From positions 1 through 49,050 of the forward strand of contig NZ_JBMDYO010000012.1 in assembly GCF_049310885.1 (NCBI RefSeq): DNA of 49,050 nucleotides. Reading direction: 5' to 3'. Below the pieces are notes generated by a model. That model did no database searches. It was not told where the DNA came from and saw nothing but the letters and a program-made list of their open reading frames with translations. The position numbers were made by a program, and so were the translations under genes. This document shows, one piece after another, positions 16,686 through 24,281 of this stretch. The stretch is from CAYZJV01 sp049310885. Lineage in GTDB: Bacteria > Spirochaetota > Spirochaetia > Sphaerochaetales > Sphaerochaetaceae. Each line of letters opens with the position of its first letter. The first letter of the stretch is position 1.

Positions 16686-18332
16686 CTACATCATGCCGCC
16701 CATTCCGCCCATTCCACCCATGCCGCCACCTGCAGGTGCTGCAGGCTCATCGGAAGGGAGGTCGGTGATCGAACATTCGGTAGTAAGAATCAGTGCAGCA
16801 ATCGATGCTGCGTTCTGCAAGGCACTTCTGGTAACCTTGGCAGGATCGGTAATTCCTGATTCGAACATATTCACCCAATCCATCTTCGCAGCATCAAAAC
16901 CGCGGTCGGCGGTCTCGTGCTTAGCCTTTTCAGCGATAATTGATCCATCCAAACCAGCATTCTGAGCAATCTGACGAATAGGTTCTTCAAGAGCTCTTCG
17001 TACAATCCTGTACCCGATAACCTCTTCTTCTGTCAGACCTGCTAGATTCTTATTTTCGAGAGCCTTAGCCGCCTGAATAAGAGCAACACCACCACCAGCG
17101 ATAACGCCCTCTTCAATAGCTGCACGTGTAGCAGAAAGGGCATCTTCGACTCGATGCTTCTTTTCCTTAAGCTCGACTTCTGTTGCAGCACCGACATTGA
17201 TCACTGCGACTCCACCTGCGAGCTTCGCAAGTCTTTCCTGCAATTTCTCTCGATCGTAATCACTTGAGGTGTCCTGGATCTGCACCTTGATCTGGCTAAT
17301 GCGATCCTTGATATCCGATTGCTTTCCAGCACCGTTAATAACAGTAGTGTTATCCTTCTCAACCTTGACAGTCTTTGCTCGACCGAGTTGGGAAAGATCG
17401 GTATTTTCAAGCTTGAGACCAATCTCTTCAGAAATCACCTGCCCACCAGTAAGAATAGCGATATCTTCGAGCATAGCTTTACGACGATCACCAAATCCAG
17501 GAGCTTTCACAGCAACAGCATTAAGCGTACCACGGATAGTGTTTACGATAAGTGTAGCAAGAGCTTCACCATCAACATCTTCTGCAATAATAAGGATTGG
17601 CTTTCCAGCCTGTGCAACCTTCTCTAATACGGGAAGAAGATCCTTCATATTGGAAATCTTCTTATCATAAATAAGGATGTAGGGATCCTCGAGAATCGAT
17701 ACCATGGTATCCCGGTTTGTTGCGAAGTAAGGAGAAAGATAACCACGATCGAACTGCATACCTTCTACGAAGTCAGTAGTGGTTTCAATTGTCTTCGATT
17801 CTTCTACGGTTATTACACCGTCTTTCCCGACCTTCTCCATCGCATTCGCGATCTCGTCACCGATTTCCCTGTCATTGTTAGCACTAATAGTTGCGACCTG
17901 GGCAAGTTCTTCCTTGTCCTTAATCATTTTTGCTTGACGCTTCAACTCTTTGATCGTGTCTTCGACAGCTTTATCGATTCCCCTTCTAATTCCCATGGGA
18001 TTGACTCCAGCCGCAACACTCTTCATGCCTTCTTTGGTAATTGAGTAGGCGAGTACGGTAGCAGTCGTAGTTCCGTCACCGGCAACATCATTGGTCTTTG
18101 TAGCAACCTCTTTGAGCAACTGGGCTCCCATGTTTTCAAATGGATCCTCCAATTCGATCTCACGAGCTACCGAGACTCCATCCTTGGTTACGGTAGGTGC
18201 TCCGAACTTTTTGTCGATAAGAACATTCCGTCCCTTCGGTCCGAGTGTTACCTTTACAGCCCTTGAAAGCTTTTCCACGCCAACTACCAACGCCCTACGG
18301 GCCTCTTCATTGAACTGCAGTTGTTTTGCCAT
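16686..18332 (-). CDS. groEL: 60 kDa chaperonin GroEL
   Basis: The ATP-driven folding chaperonin, 548 residues from MAKQLQFNEEA, with GAGGGG upstream. The open frame extends further upstream but that part is not GroEL-like. The ATP site GDGTTTATVLA and the C-terminal Gly-Met repeat GGMGGMGGMM are present. No groES lies on either side, so the co-chaperonin must be elsewhere. No CIRCE element (TTAGCACTC-N9-GAGTGCTAA) was seen upstream, so HrcA control is not evident. It is a single-gene unit, divergent from the EamA transporter. Confidence 0.98.
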   Translation of the reverse strand: MAKQLQFNEEARRALVVGVEKLSRAVKVTLGPKGRNVLIDKKFGAPTVTKDGVSVAREIELEDPFENMGAQLLKEVATKTNDVAGDGTTTATVLAYSITKEGMKSVAAGVNPMGIRRGIDKAVEDTIKELKRQAKMIKDKEELAQVATISANNDREIGDEIANAMEKVGKDGVITVEESKTIETTTDFVEGMQFDRGYLSPYFATNRDTMVSILEDPYILIYDKKISNMKDLLPVLEKVAQAGKPILIIAEDVDGEALATLIVNTIRGTLNAVAVKAPGFGDRRKAMLEDIAILTGGQVISEEIGLKLENTDLSQLGRAKTVKVEKDNTTVINGAGKQSDIKDRISQIKVQIQDTSSDYDREKLQERLAKLAGGVAVINVGAATEVELKEKKHRVEDALSATRAAIEEGVIAGGGVALIQAAKALENKNLAGLTEEEVIGYRIVRRALEEPIRQIAQNAGLDGSIIAEKAKHETADRGFDAAKMDWVNMFESGITDPAKVTRSALQNAASIAALILTTECSITDLPSDEPAAPAGGGMGGMGGMGGMM

Positions 18333-18482
18333 AGTGTACCCCTCACTTGTATGTGTATTTCTTTTTTTTCTTTTGTAGCCTGTAAGCAGGCATAGGTGGA
18401 CGAAAAACCCAATGTTTCCACCACCGATATGTAACATACAAATAAAAATCGTGAACAGCAACAACAAATTAAAAAAAATTTC

Positions 18483-19463
18483 ATGTACATTTTTTCACTT
18501 CCATGGCAAAGTCTCGCAATGGATATAGACAGAACCTTAGCCCACGCAGTCGCCCTTGCTACGATTTTAGTATGGGGAACAACTTTCATCGCCACAAAAA
18601 TCTTACTTTCCTCCTTCTCTCCCATCGAAATATTGGTCATCCGCTTCACCTTGGGATATGTGGGTTTGGCTATAGTGGAATACGCCACCCGTCGCGGTAA
18701 AGTCCGTACAAAGACTTCCCTTCACCAAGAGATTCTGTTCGCTGCTGCAGGACTTACAGGCGTAGTTATGTATTATCTCCTTGAAAATTTCGCACTTACT
18801 ATGACATACGCCTCCAATGTGGGAATATTGGTCTCCATAGCCCCCCTTACCACTGCATTCATCGCACCTCTATTTCTAAAGGAGGAGCCGGTCCATTTTC
18901 GTTTGATTGTCGGTTTTACCATAGCCTCCCTTGGTGTAGCCTTGATCATGCTTAACGGATCAACTGATATCAATGTCTCCTTAAAGGGAGATTTTCTGGC
19001 TTTGGCATCTACTTTGGGTTGGGCTATCTATTCTATTATCCTTAAGAAGATCGACACCTCCCGTTTTAGCGTTCTCTTATACACAAAGAAAATCTTTTTC
19101 TATGGGATACTATTTATGCTACCATTCGCCGCAACAAGCGAATTCTCCCTTAGTCTCTCAGATTTTTCTCCGACCAATTCCATCCTACTAATTTTTCTAG
19201 GCTTGGGAGCAAGTGCGGCTTGCTTCGTAAGCTGGAATCATGCCGTACGAATTCTGGGAGTATTCAGGACCAGTGCATACATCTATCTTACACCACTCGT
19301 CTCTCTTTTCACCGCGGCTTTGCTATTAGGAGAACCTGTGACTCTGATGGCCATTGGAGGATGCCTACTGATACTGGCAGGCCTCTATTTGAGTGAAGGC
19401 AAACAATTGGCCTGGAGACCAAGAAAACCCGCCGCATGTGAAGGGACAGCTTCGGATTCCTAA
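18483..19463 (+). CDS. EamA/DMT-family transporter
   Basis: A 326-residue inner-membrane protein with about ten hydrophobic segments arranged as two EamA repeats, each around 130 residues. Typical features are TILVWGTTFIATKI in the first segment and the YLTPLVSLFTAALLLGEP motif near residue 270. Such proteins export amino acids or other small metabolites; the substrate is not predictable. The start is uncertain: the ATG at 18483 and another at 18519 (MDIDRTLAHA) are both possible and neither has a clear ribosome site. Confidence 0.85.
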   Translation: MYIFSLPWQSLAMDIDRTLAHAVALATILVWGTTFIATKILLSSFSPIEILVIRFTLGYVGLAIVEYATRRGKVRTKTSLHQEILFAAAGLTGVVMYYLLENFALTMTYASNVGILVSIAPLTTAFIAPLFLKEEPVHFRLIVGFTIASLGVALIMLNGSTDINVSLKGDFLALASTLGWAIYSIILKKIDTSRFSVLLYTKKIFFYGILFMLPFAATSEFSLSLSDFSPTNSILLIFLGLGASAACFVSWNHAVRILGVFRTSAYIYLTPLVSLFTAALLLGEPVTLMAIGGCLLILAGLYLSEGKQLAWRPRKPAACEGTASDS

Positions 19464-19540
19464 TATCCTAGGTCCAACAGCTTGCCAATTACATCAGCTA
19501 CTGATACCTTTACTCTAATATATTAGTAATGAGGTAAAGT

Positions 19541-20083
19541 ATGTCCTATCGTAAAAAACAAATTCTGACCATGGCTATCGTTCTTATGGTAATTACCGTC
19601 TCACTTTTTGCTGCAGGGACACCTGAGCAAGGACTCCAAGAATTCTGGACCCTAGACCTGAAGGGAGAAGAAATCTCCCAAGAGGTGTTTGCTGACAATA
19701 AGTTGAATATGATCAATGTCTGGGCAACCTACTGTAGTCCTTGCCTAACTGAAATGCCTGCCTTGGCTGAACTGCACGAGGAGTATGCCGACCAGGGCGT
19801 GAATATCATCGGATTAGTAACGGATATCAGTTTTACCGATCAGGAATCTTTCTCAAAGAGTATTGCAACAGCGCATCAGATTGTGCAGATGACCGGAGCA
19901 GACTACATGCATATGATCCCCTCAGAAGATCTCTACAATCTTAGGCTTAAAGATTTGCAAGTGGTCCCAGAGACGTTTTTTGTTGACAGTAAGGGTAATA
20001 TCGTGGGAGAAACTCATTATGGAGCACGTGATAAAGAGGCATGGAAAAGCATAATAGAATCAACACTGGAACTTCTCGACTAA
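19541..20083 (+). CDS. TlpA-like periplasmic thiol-disulfide oxidoreductase
   Basis: A 180-residue exported thioredoxin-fold protein. An N-terminal signal segment (about 8-25) ends near SLFAAG. The active site WATYCSPC near residue 62 and the cis-proline segment VVPETFFVD near 145 define the TlpA/ResA group. It probably reduces or relays electrons to periplasmic disulfides. It heads a set with a small CxxC membrane protein and a membrane 4Fe-4S protein, which could supply its electrons. GAGG precedes the ATG, and a 12-base palindrome CTAATATATTAG lies just upstream at 19515-19526. Confidence 0.88.
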   Translation: MSYRKKQILTMAIVLMVITVSLFAAGTPEQGLQEFWTLDLKGEEISQEVFADNKLNMINVWATYCSPCLTEMPALAELHEEYADQGVNIIGLVTDISFTDQESFSKSIATAHQIVQMTGADYMHMIPSEDLYNLRLKDLQVVPETFFVDSKGNIVGETHYGARDKEAWKSIIESTLELLD

Positions 20084-20205
20084 TTTCTGGCTTGCTCATC
20101 GTAGTAGGACTGATAGCCATTGTAGTCGGTGTAGTCGAAGGCGAAGCTCTCATTGTGCTCAAGAAAGCTACCCTCATATGTCTGGAGTGTATCGGCCTTG
20201 GCTAG
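20041..20205 (+). CDS. Small CxxC membrane protein (CD1871A-like)
   Basis: A 54-residue protein encoded in a different frame, overlapping the last 43 bases of the TlpA gene and the start of the next gene. AGAGG precedes its ATG. It has a polar N-terminus, one membrane helix (LISGLLIVVGLIAIVVGVV) and a C-terminal CLEC motif four residues from the end (CLECIGLG). This matches small CXXC proteins of the CD1871A type, which sit between a TlpA-like protein and a 4Fe-4S protein in clostridia. The function is unknown; a thiol relay across the membrane is plausible. It is easily missed because of its size. Confidence 0.8.
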   Translation: MEKHNRINTGTSRLISGLLIVVGLIAIVVGVVEGEALIVLKKATLICLECIGLG

Positions 20206-21109
20206 TGAAATAAAACAACACAGAAAACGCCGAAATCTCATTCAACTCATCGTTGCCATCATTTCAAATGCCTATATTGTCGGTTTCCTGGAAGGAAAGA
20301 TCTATCGTGGGGATGTTAAGGCGTTTTGTGTTCCCGGTCTCAACTGTTACGCATGTCCAGGGGCTTTGGGTTCATGTCCCATTGGATCGTTACAAGCTGT
20401 GATAGGCTCTCGTGACAAATTCATTTCATGGTACGTTGGAGGATTTCTTGTTGCAGTTGGAGCTACACTGGGAAGGTTCGTCTGTGGGTGGATGTGTCCA
20501 TTTGGTTGGTTTCAGGACCTTCTGCATCGAATCCCTATCCCAAAGGGTTGGAAAAGGCGAAGACGTCTTCCTGGAGAAAAATATCTCTCTTTAATTCGTT
20601 ACGGCGTTCTCGTAGTATTGGTCATTTTATTACCCATGTTCTTAGTAGACATAATTGGACAAGGGAGTCCCTATTTCTGTTCATGGGTATGCCCTTCGGG
20701 AACCCTTTCCGGTCTATTCCTCCTTGCGGGTAATGTAGGGTTGCGTAGTGTGGCAAGTTGGCTGTTCGCTTGGAAGAATCTCATACTAGCGATCACCATC
20801 GTGGCCTCGATTGTAGTTTATCGACCATTTTGTCGCTACATCTGTCCACTAGGTGCGATCTATGGACTTTTCAACCCTGTATCACTGTACCGATTTTCCA
20901 TCAACCATGATTCATGCACATCCTGCAAGACTTGCCAAAAAGTCTGCAAACTCGACATTCCCGTATTCGAAAAACCGAACAGCACGGCATGTATTCGTTG
21001 TGGGGACTGCATTGCAGCTTGCCCCCACGATGCTATTTTACATGGTTTCAGGCAACCACAAGTCAAACCTTCAACAGATGCAGGAACCTCATCAGATTAT
21101 CCATCGTAA
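20198..21109 (+). CDS. Membrane-bound 4Fe-4S protein, NapH/CcoG-like
   Basis: An integral membrane ferredoxin of about 303 residues. I start it at the TTG at 20198, overlapping the small CxxC gene and preceded by GGAG; longer in-frame starts lie inside that gene. It has four to five membrane segments, membrane-face cysteine motifs (CYACPG, CGWMCPFG, CSWVCPSG, CRYICPLG) and a C-terminal double 4Fe-4S domain (CTSCKTCQKVC, CIRCGDCIAACP). It probably carries cytoplasmic electrons across the membrane to the TlpA/CxxC thiols. Its last 47 bases overlap the glycerate kinase gene tail to tail. Confidence 0.85.
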   Translation: MASEIKQHRKRRNLIQLIVAIISNAYIVGFLEGKIYRGDVKAFCVPGLNCYACPGALGSCPIGSLQAVIGSRDKFISWYVGGFLVAVGATLGRFVCGWMCPFGWFQDLLHRIPIPKGWKRRRRLPGEKYLSLIRYGVLVVLVILLPMFLVDIIGQGSPYFCSWVCPSGTLSGLFLLAGNVGLRSVASWLFAWKNLILAITIVASIVVYRPFCRYICPLGAIYGLFNPVSLYRFSINHDSCTSCKTCQKVCKLDIPVFEKPNSTACIRCGDCIAACPHDAILHGFRQPQVKPSTDAGTSSDYPS

Positions 21110-22196
21110 GGGCAAGATCTTGTGGTGCTCTAGCCATCACCTGTTTGAATTCCTTGGCAACACGGTTGATGCTGAAGATTGCAGACACCCCTCGATCATA
21201 GGCTCCATCTATCGGGTCACCGATATCGCCTACAATAGCCACCAGAGGAACATTCTTCTGTTTGGTGCGTTTAGCAATACCCATGACTACTTTTCCACGC
21301 AAACTCTGGCTATCAAGCTTCCCTTCACCAGTAAATACCATATCGGCATCGTCTAGCAATTCATCAAATCCAACGGTATCCAAAACTACCTCAATCCCCA
21401 TTTCCAGTTTCGCATCAAAGAAGGCAACCATACCTCCTCCCATACCACCAGCGGCTCCTGCTCCAGGTAAATCCGATACGTTTTTCCCCAAGTTTTCCCA
21501 TATCGCGTTACTGAGGCTACGAAGATTGCCATCTAAAAATTCAACCATCTTTTCATCAGCCCCTTTCTGGGGTCCGAATACATAGGCAGCGCCTTGTTCT
21601 CCGTAGAGAGGGTTATCTATATCACACATCGTGATTATCTCTACATCATCCAAAAGCCGATTCTTTTCAGATGCATCTATCGAGACAATATCTCCAAGAG
21701 TGCCCCCTGTCGGAATAAACTCTTGGCCATTTTTATTGAAGAATTTCACACCAATAGCAGCAGCAGCTCCAGCACCACCATCATTGGTCGCACTCCCTCC
21801 CAATCCGACGATTATCTTCTTGCATCCACGTTCTGCGGCAGCAAGAATCAGTTCACCAACACCGAATGTCGTACTCTGGTCCGGCCTTTTATCATCACCT
21901 ACTAAGGGTAGTCCGGCACAAGCTGCCATCTCCACAACAGCTGTATCATCATTCACAACCCCAAAGAAACCCTCAACAGACTGAAAATAGGGTCCCGTAA
22001 CGTCCAAGGTAACCTTCTGACCACCCATAGCAGCCAAAAAGGAATCGACACTTCCTTCTCCTCCATCTGCAACAGGAAGAGAAACAACCTCCGCATCAGG
22101 ATAATAACGAAGGATCGATTGTTCCATAATGGAACAAATTTGAGTTGAACTCATGGTTCCCTTAAAGGAATCTGGAATCAACAGAAATTTCTTCAT
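21063..22196 (-). CDS. Glycerate kinase
   Basis: A 377-residue cytoplasmic kinase of the GarK/GlxK family, phosphorylating glycerate to 2- or 3-phosphoglycerate. Family hallmarks are PDSFKGTMSS at the N-terminus, PVADGGEGS near residue 45, GLGGSATNDGGAG near 130 and FTGEGKLDSQS near 285. The ATG at 22196 is spaced well from GGAG; a GTG two codons earlier is less likely. It follows the DUF92 gene by 12 bases, so it is probably the third gene of that operon, though no pathway link is obvious. Confidence 0.93.
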   Translation of the reverse strand: MKKFLLIPDSFKGTMSSTQICSIMEQSILRYYPDAEVVSLPVADGGEGSVDSFLAAMGGQKVTLDVTGPYFQSVEGFFGVVNDDTAVVEMAACAGLPLVGDDKRPDQSTTFGVGELILAAAERGCKKIIVGLGGSATNDGGAGAAAAIGVKFFNKNGQEFIPTGGTLGDIVSIDASEKNRLLDDVEIITMCDIDNPLYGEQGAAYVFGPQKGADEKMVEFLDGNLRSLSNAIWENLGKNVSDLPGAGAAGGMGGGMVAFFDAKLEMGIEVVLDTVGFDELLDDADMVFTGEGKLDSQSLRGKVVMGIAKRTKQKNVPLVAIVGDIGDPIDGAYDRGVSAIFSINRVAKEFKQVMARAPQDLALTMDNLMRFLHLLKV

Positions 22197-22208
22197 GTAC
22201 ACTCTCCA

Positions 22209-23027
22209 TTACAATATGATAAGGCTTAAGCCCCAACCTAGCAGAACTGCTATTACATTACTGAGGAAATTAACTACATCGTTGTCTATCCAGCGTATTC
22301 CTCTACATAATTCCAACTTCTTACCGTTCCTCTGTTCGTGCTCGGTAATCCGCTTACTTTCCGGGTCATAGTAGTGACCTTGTATCGTTGCCCCAAAATA
22401 ACTGTCAACCAAAGAACCCACCATTCCGGCTACCGCAATAATCGATGCAAGAAAGACCCAAGAGGAATCATTAAAGTCCGCAAACGTAGCATACCACGCT
22501 ATCGCAATCAGAATGGAACCTAGCAGGCTACTCAATGTCCCTAGGAGACTCACACCTCCCGACATTCCAGTCGGAACAGGCTTGAAAGTCTTAATCGATA
22601 TAGGTGGTTTCCGACTCAGTATTCCCGCCTCTCCAGCCCACGTATCCGCGGTACTGGCAGCTATAGCCGCGCCAAACATCACCAAGCCGAGACGGCCACC
22701 GTCGAGCCCATAAAGCAATGCGGCAGCCGCAGCTAGACCTCCATTGGCCATGACCTGTGCCCAATCCCGGGTACCGCCCTTCTTTTGGATACCATTGTCG
22801 ATTGCCCTAGAGACTGCCCGGCTAACTTTTCCAAGAATATTGGCAGTAATGAAAAACAACATGAGTAATGCCCATCCTCCGAATCCGGTGAATCGATAGG
22901 TAAGGAAGCCCACCAATAGAGCAGAAACAGCACCTGATAAAGTTAACCAGTGAAGGATGTATGAAATTACAGCCAAGGCGATATTTGCAAATAACGGTAT
23001 TAGTATTCTCCAGATATCTGTACTCAT
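22209..23027 (-). CDS. DUF92 membrane protein, phytyl-phosphate-kinase (VTE6)-like
   Basis: A 272-residue integral membrane protein with six or more hydrophobic segments. DUF92 features are visible: GTRDWAQVMANGG near residue 85, AASTADTWAGEAGILS near 125 and PVPTGMSGGVSLLGT near 150. Plant and cyanobacterial members (VTE6) phosphorylate phytyl phosphate to the diphosphate. It shares an ATGA overlap with the VTE5-like kinase gene upstream, so the two are translationally coupled. Together they could turn an isoprenoid alcohol into its diphosphate; the actual substrate here is unknown. Confidence 0.85.
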   Translation of the reverse strand: MSTDIWRILIPLFANIALAVISYILHWLTLSGAVSALLVGFLTYRFTGFGGWALLMLFFITANILGKVSRAVSRAIDNGIQKKGGTRDWAQVMANGGLAAAAALLYGLDGGRLGLVMFGAAIAASTADTWAGEAGILSRKPPISIKTFKPVPTGMSGGVSLLGTLSSLLGSILIAIAWYATFADFNDSSWVFLASIIAVAGMVGSLVDSYFGATIQGHYYDPESKRITEHEQRNGKKLELCRGIRWIDNDVVNFLSNVIAVLLGWGLSLIIL

Positions 23028-23692
23028 AGCACTCCCAAAAGGAAGAAAGCAAGGAGCGTAGTACCGATAGGAACTGTCAGATTATCGAGTCCGTGGGGCG
23101 TATATGCCTCTAATAGGCTTGCAACCACACCAATGACGAACAACGAGATCCACCATCCGAAACTCCATGTACCGGGTAATGAATAACCAATGGAAAACCC
23201 TGTAACGACCAGCACAGTAACCACAAACATTACCACAGTTCCGACAATCGATTTGTCTCCCATGATCTTTCTTTTACCGAAGCGCTTGCCCAGGATTGCA
23301 GCAAAACCATCTCCATACCCCATGGTGAGAGCACCCATCCCACAAGCCCACAAGGGGACCGTATCGGTGTAACCTAATAATACGAAAACCAGAAGTGAAA
23401 TGGGGAAATAAACTAGACCGAGATTTCGTCTGCGATCACTGATTCCTAGTCTATTGGCAAAGCCTGTAGCTACAGCAGTCCCATTCATGATGATGAATAG
23501 AATTGGCCCAACTAAAGCAAGGCCTAATGTATCGAAACTGGCAATGAGGATAAACCACCAGTTGGAGACACCGATATGGATGAATTTGCGTACAAATTCA
23601 GGTGTGTAACGGCCCGACTTGGATAGAAGGAAACCGATTACAATGATTACCCCTACAAACACCAATGAAAGAACCAATCCTATCATATTCAT
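23024..23692 (-). CDS. Polyprenol/phytol kinase-like membrane protein (VTE5/dolichol kinase family)
   Basis: A 222-residue membrane protein of the phytol/dolichol kinase and CDP-DAG synthase superfamily. Signature segments are RKFIHIGVSNWWF near residue 35, GTAVATGFANRLG, MGYGDGFAAILGKRFGKRK near 130, and the GDKSIVGT core near 152. It would use CTP or ATP to phosphorylate a long-chain isoprenoid alcohol. There is no ribosome site before the ATG. A -10 box lies six bases upstream, so the message may be leaderless. First gene of the VTE5-VTE6-glycerate kinase unit. Confidence 0.8.
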   Translation of the reverse strand: MNMIGLVLSLVFVGVIIVIGFLLSKSGRYTPEFVRKFIHIGVSNWWFILIASFDTLGLALVGPILFIIMNGTAVATGFANRLGISDRRRNLGLVYFPISLLVFVLLGYTDTVPLWACGMGALTMGYGDGFAAILGKRFGKRKIMGDKSIVGTVVMFVVTVLVVTGFSIGYSLPGTWSFGWWISLFVIGVVASLLEAYTPHGLDNLTVPIGTTLLAFFLLGVL

Positions 23693-23698
23693 TCGACC

Positions 23699-23727
23699 AA
23701 TATAGGGTATAGCGTGCCATTGTTCAA
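23699..23727 (-). promoter_or_regulatory. Promoter of the VTE5-like gene, possibly leaderless
   Basis: On the minus strand TTGAAC (23727-23722), 17 bases, TATATT (23704-23699), six bases, then the ATG at 23692. Transcription would begin at or next to the start codon. Confidence 0.55.
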
Positions 23728-23739
23728 GATATTGACAGA

Positions 23740-23768
23740 TTGACAGACTATGTACCCCATGCTAATGT
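23740..23768 (+). promoter_or_regulatory. Possible promoter of the RRM protein gene
   Basis: TTGACA (23740-23745) is followed after 17 bases by TAATGT (23763-23768). This would give a 5' leader of about 150 bases, long enough for temperature- or protein-responsive structure as in some cold-shock mRNAs. Confidence 0.4.
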
Positions 23769-23926
23769 AATCTTGCTTTCGTTTTTGAGTTGCAGCTGTA
23801 TCTTTTAATCTAGTTTTCTTCGAGCCGTTTTCATCGTATTCCAATAGACCGATTAAATTGAATCAAGCATGCCGCCAAATGAAGCAATTTTATGAAAACA
23901 GGCGTAGGACCTGTGGAGGATGCTTT

Positions 23927-24202
23927 ATGGCAAAGAAAATCTATGTCGGCAACATGAGTTACGCCACTACCGAAGAAGAGCTTCGGGAATTGTTCGCCCA
24001 GTACGGTACCGTATTGAGCGCAAACATCATCATTGACCGTGAGACCCATCGACCCAAAGGTTTCGGTTTCGTGGAGATGGATGAGGATTCAGCTGCAGAA
24101 GCTGCGATTTCCCAGCTTGATGGCAAAGAATTCGGCGGACGCAACCTTCGTGTAAACGAAGCCATTGCGAAACCCAGACCGACTAGAAGCTATCGCGACT
24201 GA
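23927..24202 (+). CDS. Single-RRM RNA-binding protein
   Basis: A 91-residue protein made of one RNA recognition motif plus a short basic tail. RNP2 is IYVGNM (residues 4-9) and RNP1 is KGFGFVEM near residue 45, with the usual aromatic residues for stacking on RNA. The ATG has GGAGG upstream. The frame extends further 5' but that part is not RRM-like. Bacterial RRM proteins of this type are small cytoplasmic RNA binders, often cold-responsive; the targets are unknown. A good terminator follows. Confidence 0.92.
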   Translation: MAKKIYVGNMSYATTEEELRELFAQYGTVLSANIIIDRETHRPKGFGFVEMDEDSAAEAAISQLDGKEFGGRNLRVNEAIAKPRPTRSYRD

Positions 24203-24223
24203 TTCGAAGAAATCTAGGTAGAA

Positions 24224-24260
24224 GGACCTGTTGCCAGAATGGACAACAGGTCCTTTTTTT
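24224..24260 (+). terminator. Rho-independent terminator, probably bidirectional
   Basis: A perfect 10-base stem GGACCTGTTG/CAACAGGTCC with a 10-base loop is followed by seven Ts on the plus strand. On the minus strand TTCT follows, so it may also end the DUF2207 transcript. Confidence 0.92.
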
Positions 24261-24281
24261 CGTACATAAAAGTGGCATGTC

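Noticed and set aside
18332..18467. Upstream extension of the groEL frame
   Set aside because: The first 45 codons do not resemble GroEL, whereas the internal ATG has a strong ribosome site and matches the family start.
18333..18482. CIRCE heat-shock operator before groEL
   Set aside because: The TTAGCACTC/GAGTGCTAA inverted repeat was looked for and is not present.
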